Position numbers and translations under genes: made by a program. The notes beneath the pieces are model-generated. The model did not search any database, was not told where the DNA came from, and saw only the letters and a list, made by a program, of their open reading frames with translations. Below, in pieces: positions 31,498 through 44,039 of a stretch of 64,000 nucleotides of DNA; the first letter of the stretch is position 1; each line of letters opens with the position of its first letter. The DNA is from Persicaria tinctoria (taxonomy: Eukaryota > Streptophyta > Magnoliopsida > Caryophyllales > Polygonaceae): NCBI GenBank assembly GCA_037127255.1, contig JBANSL010000009.1, positions 31,306,475-31,370,474 on the forward strand, written 5' to 3'.

Positions 31498-32765
31498 ATA
31501 TTTATTTATTTGTTATTATTATAATTTCCGTAGACTTATTTTTTATTATTAAATCTTAAGTAAATCTTTTAGAATAAAGCTTGTTGCCCACCACCTTGGT
31601 CTCATAATCTCATCTCTAAGCCCTCACCCACCTCCTCCTACCATGGTAAATTTGTCACTATTAGACGTCTTCCATAAATAAATCCGATCCGATTCTATGA
31701 TTCCAACGATCCAAAGAGGGCAGAAAGGTCCTGATCCTTTTTTTTTGCGATAATAACGATTCCACAAAATGTCTATTATAAGAAATTTCTAACATTCACA
31801 CTTTAAATAAAAGAAATTTTCAATATATTTGGTTAGTTTATATTATATTGAGTTTACTTCTAAAATTTTAAAACCGGTATGACTATACTAAAATAGATTC
31901 GATCCAGGGATCTTACATTCTTTAAAATTCACGATGGGTTTTGACCGTAAGATCTCATCGTATGAATGAATTTTTAAAAAATGAAGTTAATATGTTTAAT
32001 GTTAGTTAAATCATAAAAAAAAACTCATACATGTTTTAAATAGAAAAAAGAGAAAATAGGTTGTTAGTTACAGTATGTATGCTATAAGAAGGTTGAGATC
32101 ACCTAGTTCGCGACTACAATTCAAATCTATCTTCAGTGACCCCTTTTTTACCAGAGCGGATCTGATATTTTTGTTTTCCCCATATATTTCCATGTGCATT
32201 CTCACAAAATCCCACCTTTTTTTTTTTTTTTTTTGTTTTGGTTTTCAAATTTTAAGAAATTTTTTTTTTTTAATTAAGGGGATGAGGAGGAGAATACAAG
32301 GGCACTGTCCTTTGAGGGTCAGGTGATCCCACCCGCCATTTCACTACTCCATGGATCTTACAAAACTAACTACGGAGAGAGCCCTTTATTGATCTTGTTA
32401 TTAGGGTTGTACTATGTTTGGTAAAAAGATAGCTTGATGGAATTGCTTAATCGGATTATAGTTTTGTAAAAAAGATAGTTGATCAGTTAACTTAATGTGA
32501 TTGAGTAGTTAAAAATGATAGATTATTTGTGTTAAATATATATTAATAAACTAGAATGATATTTGGTAAATCTAGTTAGCTGTTTGGGTAACTAATTATT
32601 GGAAACTTGTGAATAGAAAACCAAAATAGCAAAAAAAAAAAATTAGATGAATAATTGTTGAAAAGTTATGATTTTAAAACTTAATCAAACTAAAATTTTA
32701 TATTTATTTCATTTAAAACTATATAATATCAAAATCAAAAGTCCCGAAATGCTAGTTAGTGGAAG
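31498..32765. other. AT-rich intergenic stretch, no gene seen
   Basis: Contains T-rich and A-rich tracts (about 32218-32235 and 32260-32270). The short frames look random. No repeat ends were recognised. Confidence 0.5.
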
Positions 32766-32769
32766 TATC

Positions 32770-33139
32770 GACGTAATTTCATAGAGTCATTCGGTCTGAA
32801 TGCTACATGAAGAACATAAGCCAGATGACGGAACGGGAAGACCTAGGATGTAGAAGATCATAACATGGGTGATTCGACAGATTGGGATTCCTATCTATCT
32901 GCTCATGTGGTACTTCATTGTATGATAAATAGAAGATCCATCTGTATAGATATCATCATCTACATCCAGAAAGCCGTATGCTTTGGAAGAAGCTTGTACA
33001 ATTTGGGAAGGGGTTTTGATTGATCAAAAAGAAGAATCTACTTCAACCGATATGCCCTTAGGCATGACCATACATGACATAGAAATCACACTTGGAAGGG
33101 GTGGACAATTAGCTAGAGCGGCGAGTGCTGTAGCGAAAC
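32770..33139 (+). pseudogene. rpl2: Nuclear chloroplast insertion: rpl2 intron end and start of exon 2
   Basis: From 33046 the frame reads [20 protein letters not shown] and on to [12 protein letters not shown], matching chloroplast ribosomal protein L2 with a few changes. The sequence just upstream (32971-33006, AGCCGTATG...CTTGTACA) has the form of a group II intron domain V, and 32770-32970 reads as the rest of the 3' half of the rpl2 intron. The fragment ends at GCGAAAC, exactly at the target site of TRIM-2, and does not resume after it. It has no start and cannot be functional here. Confidence 0.85.
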
Positions 33140-33658
33140 TGTTAAATTTCGGCGGGTCATATAGCCGTGGGGGTCCACACGGCCGAGCGCACATGCGCAC
33201 CCGAGCCGAGCACACAAGACCAGCAGGGTTCCATCCTAAAACCAATTGGCAATAGGAGGAGTGGCCAACTGACTTATATGCAAGGCTCGGGTTCTCGTGT
33301 TTTTCGATGTGGGACAAAGGCTCCAACACATCACAACACGCCCCCTCAAGTGCAACTGCCTAGCCCCGCAATATATGCCAGTTGCACTTGACGTCTTGCC
33401 TTAAGGCCGGCTAGCCCAGCAATAGACCAGGGTCCCGGACCACACCGCTCTGACACTATGTTAAATTCCGGCGGGTCATATAACCGTGGGGGGTCCACAC
33501 GGCCGAGCGCATATGCGCACCCGAGTCGAGTACACAAGACCAGCAGGGTTCCATCCTAAAACCAATTGGCAATAGGAGGAGTGGCCCACTGACTTATATG
33601 CAAGGCTCGGGTTCTCGTGTTTTTCGATGTGGGACAAAGGCTCCGACACATCACAACA
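33140..33658 (-). mobile_element. TRIM retrotransposon (TRIM-2), 519 bp, same family as TRIM-1
   Basis: Direct LTRs at 33140-33338 and 33459-33658 (about 200 bp, TGTTAAATT...ATCACAACA). Target duplication GAAAC at 33135-33139 and 33659-33663. Read on the minus strand, a primer-binding-site relic (TAGTGTCAGAGC) abuts the LTR near 33447-33458 and a purine tract (GAGGGGGCG) lies at 33339-33347. The internal GTTGCACTTGA and CAAGTGCAACTG blocks match TRIM-1, showing one family. Confidence 0.9.
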
Positions 33659-33663
33659 GAAAC

Positions 33664-34861
33664 ATATCCTAGTAATCAAGTAACACAATTCCTTAAGCTA
33701 ACATTCTTACTGTGAAGGCCATTAGTATTAAGTTGTTGAATGGTTGATAACACTACAAACATTGGTGGATCTATGGGGGACACAACGTACAAGCACTATC
33801 TTGCTTACATACTCACATGCCAAATAGTGATACAAGGGAAAAGAAAAAGATATGTAAAGGCCGCCAGGATTCTTCACGGGATGATTTGGCTGTCATTATC
33901 CAGATTATAGACCCTTTCTTCGCCCATGTTGACTTCCAGATCATCAACTTCATATTCTACTTCCAAGTCTTCTTCTTTGTCAAGATCCAGTTCTTGTATT
34001 ATTGACTCTTTGCTATCGGGATACTTGAGAGTCTGAGCTTTCGCTAAAAGTGGGCCTCTCATATAAGTCTAGTAATCATCATCAATAAAATCTTCGAACG
34101 CAGTTTCGTCAGCATCCGTACGTGTCTTATATCCGGCGTGATAAGATTCCTGCAAAATGTCCATAACAGGACCATCACTAGAGGAAACTGGACCCATTTA
34201 CACTTGAATTATATTTGTTCATTACACTCTTGTCAATATGTCTATTAAAAAAAAGAAATAATAGAAAATTAATTGAAAATTAAAGATAATAAAAGAATCA
34301 ATTGAACAACTCAAAAAAGAACTTGTGTTGGATTGCCACTATTTAAATATGGTACATGATTAGAAAAGAATCGCGATAAAAATAAAAAATAAGTCGAAAA
34401 AAGATCAATAACTATACGTCATTGTAAAGAAATGTGGCCATGAAATAGGGATTAAGTGGAACAGAATTGACTAAGCGGTAGAGTTTTGGAAATACTTGTT
34501 TTTCCATATTTCGTACCTTAGCTCCACGGAACAATATTGCTACTGCTGAAACATGGAATAATGGAAATCTTAAATTAAAACACTATGTATGGATGGTCTG
34601 AATGGCCTAAACAAGAATTATCGAACAGCGAACAACCAGAGCCTATTACTCACTACATCAGAAAATTTCCATAAATGAAAGATGTAAATCCATTGTAAAA
34701 AAAAATACGCATGTCTGATGAAAGTTGCTATCTGCTCCAATAATGAATCGTTGGTTTGACTGAATAACTCAAAAAAGACCCTATAGGGAAAATACACATT
34801 CTAGTTGATCGAATCTCTCTTTCAAGGAGTCAGCGGGGATTCGACTTCCCTTGGGGGTAGG
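33664..34861. other. Unplaced sequence with an acidic ORF on the minus strand
   Basis: On the minus strand, 34195 to 33874 reads MGPVSSSDGPVMDILQES, then, after a stop, a frame of 62 codons rich in Asp/Glu (33874-34062). I cannot assign a family. The base composition and spacer texture of 34400-34850 are reminiscent of organellar intergenic DNA, but I could not place it on a known plastid map. The Athila LTR begins at 34862. Confidence 0.35.
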
Positions 34862-35759
34862 TGTTGTAGGAGGAAATCGAGTTCAATAAATAATAATATA
34901 AATCAAACCAGATTCGTGCCCACGCAAATACTTACAAGACTTCCTCCCGATGTAGCAACAGGAAGTCAAGATCGATACTCGAGGAAGCAGGTCAGCGGAT
35001 CACAGGTAGCGGATGAATCTCAGAGATAGAAGTCGACTCCAGAGTACTTGACCTCGACTAGGTGTAGTCGAGATAGGTCAGGCACAATCGAATTCGAGCA
35101 GGCAAGGGTCAATGGTGGTAGTCGATGTCGAGGAACCTACTTGACGTCGAGTAGTGTGGTCGAAGTCGAGTAAGGCTTGTCGATGTCGAGTACCTGCAGA
35201 GACAAAAACAACAGCGATCTTGCTCGATCGAATATTAGTATTCGACGTCGACCAGGGTTGGTCGAAATCGAGTAGAAAACAGAACGTAACGGATCGCAAA
35301 TTTTGAAATAAACAATGTAAAAGAAAACTTCCAAGATCGAGGTTTGAAACAACGACAACCAAACATGTATAAGGCAAGATAGAGAAATAATCATGCAATC
35401 ACATCAAAAGATTAAGCTTTTGCCTTTTCCAACAATTAGACAACTATCTCAAGAAACCCTAATTGTATCTACCAATTTTATGTTTATAATCCAAGTTGTT
35501 AACCTGAATCTCTATTTATTAGGTAATAAACATATAAAAGGTAGTAGATGATCAAAACACAATAAAGGTCGAATCTTTACCTCAAACACGCACGGCTATC
35601 GTCGGACTCACCCCGACTCTAGAAGTGGGCGAACTACTCGCTCTTCATCATAAGGAAACTCATGAATAATAAAAGGGAAATAACTTGCATTAATAAACTA
35701 AAATAAAGCTTACAACCGATCGAAGCCAATTCGGCTCTCGCTTTACAACTTCTCTCACC

Positions 35760-35811
<52 letters not shown>

Positions 35812-38639
35812 TCCTAACTGACCTACTCTTCTCTTGTGTGTAAATTGGAATGCATAAAAACTAGCCCCATGTGCTTTATTTATAGGCTTTAATCCTTGCT
35901 AGTCAAGGTAAGCAAATTCTATCTATCCCTAAAGATATAAATTTAGATAAAAGAAACATTAATCTAAAAAGGAAACAAATAAATCTTCATGTGGTGGATA
36001 AATCCTCTCTTCCATAGATAGATGTTGTGAGGAGGAAATCGAGTATGAAATAGATCAAACCAGATTCAGGCCCACGCAAATAAATACAAGACTCCTCCAA
36101 TGCAGTAATGGGAAGTCAGGATCGAATCCACGAGGAAGCGTGTCAGCAGATCTCAGGTAGGTGTAAATCTCACAGACAAAGCAGCAGAAAGACAGCAACA
36201 CAGAAACAAAGGGGCAGAAACAGAAATAAAACAGAAAAGAACAAACAAAAGAAAAGATCAAAACGAAAACAGAAAAGGCAAAGCAAAGCAGAAACAAAAG
36301 CGAGGACACCGAAGCTACTCGATCTCGAGTAACAGTCCTCTATATCGACTAAGGAGGTCGACAACAGAAACTCAGAAACGAAAGCAGACAACTCGATGTA
36401 GACAAGTTCGTACTCGATATCGAGTAGAGGCTACTCTGTATCGACCAAAAACTCCTCTGTATCGACTAGCAAGACAAAACTGTAAATCGCAAATTCGAAC
36501 CCAAACTCAGAAATTTAACAGAAATAAACTCAATATGCTAAAAGACTTCAAAAGCCAGGGTATCATCACCACAACGATAACCATGCAAAGTAATACACAA
36601 AGGCATAAAAGATCATGCTTTCCATCAAAATAACTTTCGTTATTAGCAAATATGCATATAGAGGCTTTCGCATAAACCCTAATTGTTACTAACACTTTTC
36701 ACATAATTAATCCAAGTTGCATTAAGATCACTTTTGCTTCAATAATACAAACAAGGATCACCTTCAACTCTCGCAAAAGAATCATGCTCATAGGGATAGA
36801 AGACGAATTGCACAAAAAAATCTGACCTTTACCGCATCACCTCACATAGCCACCGTCGGGCTCACCCCAGCCCCAGAAGTAGGTGGACTACTCACGCCTC
36901 ATCGCAATCGCAGACATTGATGTATGAAAAGAACGAAATTGCATTAAAACTAAATTCAAAGCCTTTACAATCCCGGCAATCCAATTTTCGTTGAACGCCA
37001 AAACCCTAAAATCTTTGAACTCCTCAAACTTCTCTGTGGAACTACTTCTCTAGCTTCTGAATTGAATGAATAAAAACCAGCCCCTAGGGCTTTATTTATA
37101 GGCTTCCAATCCTCGCTATCCAAGGATAGAATCATCTATCTCTATATCTAAATGCTTAAAAGATAAATAAAAGCAATAAAGGAATTTAATCTAAAAGGAA
37201 AAGATAAATCTAAACTAGGTAAGTCTTCTTCATGTTGATAGATCTCCCTTCCATGGATAGATGATGATAGATCTCGGCCCACTCGACATCCTTCGTGCCC
37301 AAGGAATCCCAGCTCTACTCGGACTGCTCAAACCGAGTAACGCGGCTCGACATGTCTACTCGATATCGACCACAGCTACTCGATATCGAGTACCAGGGTT
37401 CGTCGACTTGGTCTGGCTGGGTGACTCTGCTCGACAAGGCTCGGAGGTCTGGTCGATATCGACCACGGCTACTCTGTATCGAGTAGAGGTGGTCTGCGTC
37501 TTCGTCCTCGGTTTCTTGGCTTGGCACAGCTCGTCGACTCCGGACATGGCTCCGAAGTGTGGTCGATCTCGACTAGAGGTACTCGAGATCGAGTAAGGTT
37601 CCAGAGTCGGGTTGTCTCTGACTCAGTGTCCTCGATCAGCTCTGCTCGACCAGGTGTGCTCGACCAGCACTCGTCGAGATCGAGTAGATGCTAGTCGATC
37701 TCGAGTAGAGTTCTCTCAGCGTTCCGCTCTGTTCTTGAAACGCACTTTCCCGAGTCATCGTTCGTCGGATTGACACATATGACCATGCGTTAGAAAGCTC
37801 TTTCCGAGGGCTACAACTCTAATGAAGACATCAAAGCTTGATTCAGAATGAAGAATGGTGAAAAATGGCGTTTTCTCCAGCTGCAACATCCATAGCTTCT
37901 CCATTAGTTTCCTTTAAGCTCCAAAGTGCGTCCGATTTCTGCGAAATATAACCAAAACTTGTGTAGACCTCCATATATTGCAAATAAGTGTAAACTACAC
38001 AAATTCTATATTGTTCTAACCCAAATGCATGCAATGTATGCAGAAATCGATATAAAAGTAGGTGTAAAACATGGAAAATTAGGCTCACAACAATAGATCT
38101 TGATAAAATTCGTAGATGATCCGGCCTTGCTTCGTGCCCAAGAAATCTACACACCCTGGGATTGACCCAACGGACTCGGGGCCCAAAATAGCATAGTCGA
38201 CGTCGACCAGGTTTAGTCGACGTCGAGTAGGGTCCTCGATCTCGAGTGATCTTCAGCGTCTCGAGTTCTCTTCTCCTCGTCGAGCGCGGGTAATCGTCCA
38301 GGTCTGGTCGACGTCGAGTAGGTGTACTCGACGTCGAGTACAGCTCGTGCTCGAGTGGTTGTGTGTTCAGTCCTCGACTTGATCTTGCCCTCTGCTGTAG
38401 TCGACTTCGAGTAGTCCTAGTCGATGACGAGTAGAATTTTACCTTCGTCTCTTCTTTTGGTTTCGTCCCAGAATGACTCCAAATTTTGCAATATTAAACC
38501 AAAACTCGTGTAGATCTCTATTTATGACAAATAAGCTTATACTACACAAATTTAACATATTCCCAACCCGAAATATGCAATTTACTTAGAATAAGGAGCT
38601 GATATGCGCATAGAAACATGGTTACTTTAGTGGACATCA
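34862..38639 (-). repeat. 3' LTR of Athila-like element A, split by a solo LTR
   Basis: About 1.7 kb without the nested solo LTR. On the minus strand it starts TGATGTCCACTAAAG at 38639 and ends CGATTTCCTCCTACAACA at 34862. A TATA-like TATAAATAAAG (minus strand) lies near 35874-35884. A (CT)n tract occupies 35762-35812. Many TCGANNTCGA palindromes occur (for example 35040-35270 and 38195-38430). Confidence 0.8.
36023..38092 (-). mobile_element. Solo LTR S1 of the same Athila group
   Basis: 2070 bp, TGTTGTGAGGAGGAAATCGA to TTAGGCTCACAACA, with a perfect 5-bp duplication ATAGA at 36018-36022 and 38093-38097. It lies within the LTR of element A; the host LTR sequence continues on both sides. A TATA-like TATAAATA (minus strand) is at 37091-37100. 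No internal sequence remains, as after unequal recombination between LTRs. Confidence 0.9.
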
Positions 38640-39166
38640 AATCACCCCACACTTAAGCTTGCTTGTCCCTAAACAATAACTTGGATGGTCACTTAGGGGA
38701 AGAATTCAAAACTCTCAACATCATTGATTCATTCTTATAGACCCCTGCAATCAATTACCATCATCGAAAAGGTACTAATGTCAAAAATTCATGCATGTGC
38801 AATAAAAGCAACATCTACTCACAAAAGGAGGGTTATGCAAAAACAATTTATAGGTGACAAAGCAACAATAATCAAGAGGACTTTAATTAAGCTCATTAAG
38901 GAGTAGATTTGGTAAAAGGCTAAATGTGGGCAATTTTGGCAATGTGGTGCTTGATAATCCGGGGAAATGAAGTAACTTCCAAACTTTCATACCACATTTC
39001 TTCTTCCTTTGATTTCTCACCTTTTGCTCAATCACTCATTGCTTTTTTTTTTTCAACAATAATGCTTTTACATCTCTAACCTCAGCACTGCCTTCTCGCG
39101 AGTCGCAAACATGGGTGTCATGAATGGCCCCGGATACTTAGTGCTTTGTACTCCTCCCTTGGTGTC
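38640..39166 (-). other. 3' internal end and polypurine tract of element A
   Basis: On the minus strand the sequence ends AAGCTTAAGTGTGGGGTGAT directly before the LTR (38640-38658), the expected polypurine tract. The whole segment matches, in reverse complement, the 48400-48943 segment of element B, showing that A and B belong to one family. Non-coding. Confidence 0.75.
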
Positions 39167-39541
39167 TGTTGTGAGCCTAATTTGCCATGTTTTATACTTA
39201 CTTTTATAGCAATTTCTGCATGCATTTCATATCATTGGGCTAGAATAGTACAGAATCTATGTAGTTTACGCTTATTTTCTAAATTATGGAATCTACACTA
39301 GTTTTTGTTTAATTTCGCAGAAATCGAGGCGTTTTACAACAATTCGGAGAGAGGATGAAAAGCTCGAAGTCAACTATAAAAAGAGAGAGGTCGAGTGGAG
39401 CAAATCGAGCAGAAACACCAGAAATCGACCCAGACAATTGGAGCAGAACAGAACAGGTCGATATCGACCACATTTGGTCGATATCGAGTCAGCACTGGTC
39501 GATTTCCACTCCGAGGTCCTGAAATCCGAATCTGCGAAGGT
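39167..39541 (+). repeat. Truncated 5' LTR of element B
   Basis: Matches 48944-49310 closely, then diverges at about 39530, where a deletion joins it to pol-derived sequence. Confidence 0.75.
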
Positions 39542-39605
39542 AAGCTAAGGTACTGATATTTCTTCTCCTGTTTCAATTAAAGATTTATCTATACATGGGA
39601 GGGGT

Positions 39606-39842
39606 TTGCCTTGGTATGTGCGCTTATGCAAGGTTTCCAATGACGATCCTATGGAATATGAAGTAGGAGACAAAGTCTATGTCTCCAAATCAAATGATCA
39701 TTGGTTCCCTAACAAGTTTAAAAAGAAGAAGATGAGACCTTTCACGGTGGACAAAATCCATTCCGGAGGACTACAGCTGATGGACAAGAATGAAGTCTTG
39801 TTTGAAGCCCAAGCTACATGGGCCCTGCAGATGCCACCTTGA
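39606..39842 (+). pseudogene. Ty3-type integrase C-terminal fragment
   Basis: A 78-codon frame with YEVGDKVYVSKSNDHWFPNK followed by FKKKKMRPFTVDKIHSGG. This is the GDKV...FP-K...PF-V-K-block found at the C-terminus of Ty3/Athila-type integrases. It ends in a natural-looking stop (TGA at 39840). The catalytic core, RT and protease are all missing. It belongs to element B and is dead. Confidence 0.65.
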
Positions 39843-40668
39843 GCTTAATGGAGAAAGTCGGCCTAGCGACTATAAAGTCTAGAGCTTGTAAATAAAACAC
39901 TTGGATTTTGAATTTTTGGACACTGCTTTTGGTTTTTGGTTTTTGGACATTATTTTTAAGTTTTTCTATTGTGGGTATTTTTGTTTCTAACAATTTTTGC
40001 AGGTACAAAGAAGCAGCAGATTCACTCGAAATCGAGTAGTTTTGGTCGATATCGACCAGGTCACTCGAAATCGACCAGTTCTGCAGAAACATTGCCACTC
40101 GATTCCGACGATCAGCCCACCTGTCTAGTGAGTCTCTTTCTTTAACCTTGTTTTTATATAATGAGGACACTGTAATGTTTAAGTATAGGGTGGGGGAAGG
40201 GCTTACTTCATGCATATTTGACTTTATTTGACATATGTGTGGATATTTTTATGTATTTCTCGAATTGCATCTACATGGCTATTTTACAATTCATTATCAA
40301 TTTATGTGCTTATATGCATGTTTTCCAAAGTTCATAGAAAAATCACCCCAGTTGAATTTTTTTTTGAATAAGTGGTCATGGAATCTTTAATTGAACTCGA
40401 TAATGCAAAATTGGATTCATTAGAGATATAACATGAAATTGCCTAGTAAAGGGAAGTCATAATGAAGTGGATATTTTTATGAAAACCATGAAAGGAGGTA
40501 AAATTTGAAGTTGATTTTGACATGTTGCATGATAAGAGGATGGAGGACTTTATATTTTCCATACAATATTCATATTGTTTATATTCCAAACCATACCTAT
40601 GCTTATGCATCACAAAATCCATATTGAATCTTATTTCAATTATTGCTCCACATGATCTAAATATTGCC
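39843..40668 (+). other. Non-coding internal sequence of element B
   Basis: Between pol and the 3' end, as in Athila elements. It contains TCGAAATCGA/TCGATATCGA palindromes at 40020-40110 and no open frame of note. Confidence 0.5.
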
Positions 40669-41455
40669 CACTACCAAAAACACAGGAAATAGCCACGGGT
40701 TTTTAGCCACGTCGTACAGTCGTTGCTAAATCCGTAGCTCATAGCCACGACTATAGCTACGGCCTGACATGCCGTATCTATAATAGCGTCGGCTGAAAAT
40801 ATTCGTGGCAAACCCCGTGGCTAGAGATGAAGGAATAATTTCGTGTCCAAAATGTCGTGGTTTTTAGCCACGAATATAAGTGCCGTGGCTGGTGTCATGG
40901 CTGTTAGCCACGGCGTTGGCCACAGTCACATGTTCCGTGGCCGAATTCGGTGCCATTTTTGGCGAGTCTTACCTGACGTGTCAATATAGCCACGAATTCA
41001 GCCACGAATCATATCCGTTGCTATACTCGTGGCTAAGAATGTGAGGCAATTAGCAATATATGACCAGAGTTGGAGGTGAACAACCACGAATTTAGCCACT
41101 GTTGGAATATCCGTGGCTGTATTCGACGCTAACAAAGACGCCCATTATCTTTTTTGGTGTATCCGAATTGAGGAAATTCACAAAAAGGGTCAAAAGATAT
41201 ATATTCACTCAATCTGAATGGTCAAGCCCAAATTAAATATCAATTTGTAAGCCCAAAATCTCACAAAAAATGGTGGGGCCAAAAGATATAGTCCAGCCCA
41301 ATTTTAGAGAGTCAAAGCCCAAAAAGAGTCAAGCCCATTAGTATTAGTCAAAGCCCATATGGAAGCCCCAATTAATAGCCCTCGACGTATAAAGGAGCCC
41401 ATTCTTAGTAGCCACGAAAACGGCCGTGGCTAATTCCGTGGCTATTTTCAGTTGA
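40669..41455 (+). repeat. CACTA-1 left subterminal region
   Basis: Roughly a dozen AGCCACG or CGTGGCT words, often followed by AATT or GG, are scattered from 40690 to 41130 and at 41410-41450. In CACTA elements such subterminal repeats are binding sites of the TnpA-like protein. Between 41130 and 41400 is an unrelated AT-rich insert without motif. Confidence 0.75.
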
Positions 41456-42170
41456 GGTCATTCAATGCAAATTGTACTTTCTACTTCAATTCGGTCACTT
41501 TTACTGGAGGGTGAAAGCACACTGCTCGCACAGAGCAATTGTCGTCTTCTCTCCACAGTGCAATGGAGGATTGGTGGGTTTGAAGAGCCATTTTTGAAGA
41601 GAGGTATGTGTCACATACATATAAATTATATTATATATTTAATATATTATGAATGTATATACATATATATTATGTGGGTGCTATGTGAGAAATATAATTA
41701 TACATAGGTATTTAAATGGAATTTGAAGAGTGTATAGATCTACATCTTACTTAGTTGTATTTTGATTTTTGGAATTTTTAATTAGACTTTTAATAGTATA
41801 TATATAATTTAACACTTAAATGGTTAATTAGTTGTATAGATCTACATCATATTACTTAGTTGTATAGATCTAAATAATTTGAAAATTTGGAGAGTGTAAA
41901 ATTGTTTGTGTTATGGAATTTGTGTATATATAATTGATTTTTAAATAATATAGACTTTTAAGAGTAATGTAATTAACACTTAAAATTGTTACTATAGATC
42001 CACATAATTACTAGCTTATATAGTTGTATAGATCTATGTAGTTGTGTATAGATCTACTTATTATTATATATAATGTACAATAATTTGTATAAAGTTGAAT
42101 ATAATTTTATTTATAGTACTTAGTTTATATATTTTACATATGTACAGAAATTGAATTGGGGAAGTGCAAT
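41456..42170 (+). other. CACTA-1 leader region, AT-rich
   Basis: From 41465 the sequence looks like a 5'UTR ending in GAGAG|GTATGTG (about 41602), and then an AT-rich intron-like stretch up to the transposase start. The start and splice pattern are not certain. Confidence 0.4.
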
Positions 42171-43935
42171 ATGGATGATCGAGCGTGGATGTATGAAGGA
42201 TTAAACGATGAAATACTTGAAAGGGGTGGATGAATTTTTTTAGTTTGCATTGGAGCATCCACTTTATGTCGATGAAGGCAAGATTAAATGTCCCTGTTGG
42301 CGATGCAATAATTGCAAATGGTACGGAGCAGATGAGGTTAAGAGGCATTTATATCATCGTGGGTTTATGAGTGATTATCAATGCTGGACAACACATGGTG
42401 AAACTATCGCGCCTTCAAACCCGCAATTGTCTATGTATGATCAGTTAACGGGAGAATAAAGGATGGTGTTTGACATTGCAGGTCCGAATTTTGTTGTATA
42501 TATCATATATTTGTTTTAATGTTCGATGGAAATGATGTTGAGTATCCAATTCAAGAATTTAAATCATGGGGTTTTCGAAATTGCAGGTCTGAGCTTTGTT
42601 CCGCCTCCTCGTTGGTTTAATGTTGACGGAAATGATGGTGAATTCCAAGAAGCTAATCATGGTGAAGACATGATGACAGACGAGGCTGATCTCTTAGCAA
42701 CACAATTTGCAGAAGTGCTCAAAGCCGCCGATGCCCCGGTGTTTGAAGGTTGTACTTCACATACGCAATTATCCTTTGTGAGTCGACTTATGAGCTTGAA
42801 GTGTGAATATAATGTCCCCCAACCACTCTTAAATGGATTCATGCAATTGTTTGATGAAGTGTTGCCTTCTAACCATAAGATTCCCACTAGTTACTATGAA
42901 ACTGAGAAGATGGTTCGAAGTTTGGGTCTGCTAGTGGAAAGAATAGCCATGTGCCCTAATGGTTGTATGTTGTATTGGAAGAATGATGCCAATGAAGAAT
43001 CGTGTAGGTTTTGTGGGCATGCAAGATATAAAGTTGCGAGTAATGGAAGACGCACTACACACCAAGTGTTATTCTACTTACCTCTAACTCCGAGACTTCA
43101 GAGATTATATGCTTCTGAGGTGACAGCTAGCCACATGACTTGGCATGCAGAACATGTAACAGTAGAGGGAATGATGTCTCATCCGTCAGATGGAGATGCT
43201 TGGAAAAGGTTAGACACAAAGCATCCTGATTTTGCTTTAGAAGCTCGTAATATTCGTTTGGGTTTATGCACTGATGGCTTTGCTACCTTCAAAAAAAGTG
43301 GACATATTTATTCTTCTTGGCCGGTTATTGTTACTCCTTACAATCTTCCACCTCATATGTGCATGAAAACGGAGCATATGTTTATGTCATTGATAGTGCC
43401 AGGACCGAAAAACCCGAAGAAGTTGATTGATGTTTGCCTCCAACCTCTCATTGATGAGTTGATGCACTTGTGGGAGGTCGGTGTACCTACTTATGATGTC
43501 TCGAGGAGAGAGAACTTCATTATGCGTGCAACTCTACTTTGGACAATAAGAGATTTCCCTGCATATGCTATTTTATCAGGATGGAGCACTGCTGGTTTGA
43601 TGGCATGTCCGATTTGTATGGAATCAGGATCTGATTGTTTTCGGCTGAAAAATGGAAGGAAGGCTACATGGTTTGATTGCCATAGAAAATTTTTAGACAT
43701 TGACAATCCCTTTCGTAGAAATAAGAAGGACTTCTATCGAGGGCATGCAGAGACATCGTTTCCACCGCCAATGCTAACGGGGGAGCAGATGTGGGAGCGG
43801 GTATGTCAGTTGCCTACGGTCATTGATGATCCTTTTCACACGTCACCAGACTATGGGATTTCGCATAAGTGGACTAAGCAGAGTATTTTCTGGAGACTTC
43901 CGTATTGGAAGGACCTTCTTATCCGTCACAATCTC
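42171..43935 (+). pseudogene. CACTA-1 transposase (Tnp2 type), truncated
   Basis: ATG at 42171 opens MDDRAWMYEGLNDEIL; a 1-nt loss and a stop near 42240 interrupt it, then the transposase-associated domain continues (IKCPCWRCNNC, DEVKRHLYHRGF). A long open frame, 42526-43935, follows with the Transposase_21 domain: CPNGCMLYW and CRFCG zinc-type pairs, YLPLTPRLQRLY, WPVIVTPYNLPPHMCM, IPG-type SLIVPGPKNPKK and LSGWSTAGLMACPIC. It ends abruptly at WKDLLIRHNL, where intact relatives continue DVMHIEKN, so the C-terminal half including the later acidic residues and DUF4218 is deleted. Confidence 0.85.
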
Positions 43936-44039
43936 TCATTCTCTCAATCTCCAGCTCTCATCTCTCCAGAAACCCTCTCTCAATCTCTCAATCTCACAAA
44001 TTGCGAAGATGAGGGGAGGCTTAAGGAGATCTTCTCGCC

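Noticed and set aside
31901..31920. tRNA-like T-arm GATTCGATCCAGGGATC
   Set aside because: No matching acceptor, D-arm or anticodon arm could be drawn around it.
32983..33255. rpl2-like 90-codon frame as a working nuclear gene for L2
   Set aside because: It starts in intron sequence, covers only a small part of the protein and is ended by a TRIM.
35762..35812. (CT)n tract as a GAGA-type promoter element
   Set aside because: It is a variable microsatellite shared by both LTRs of element A. Nothing else supports a regulatory role.
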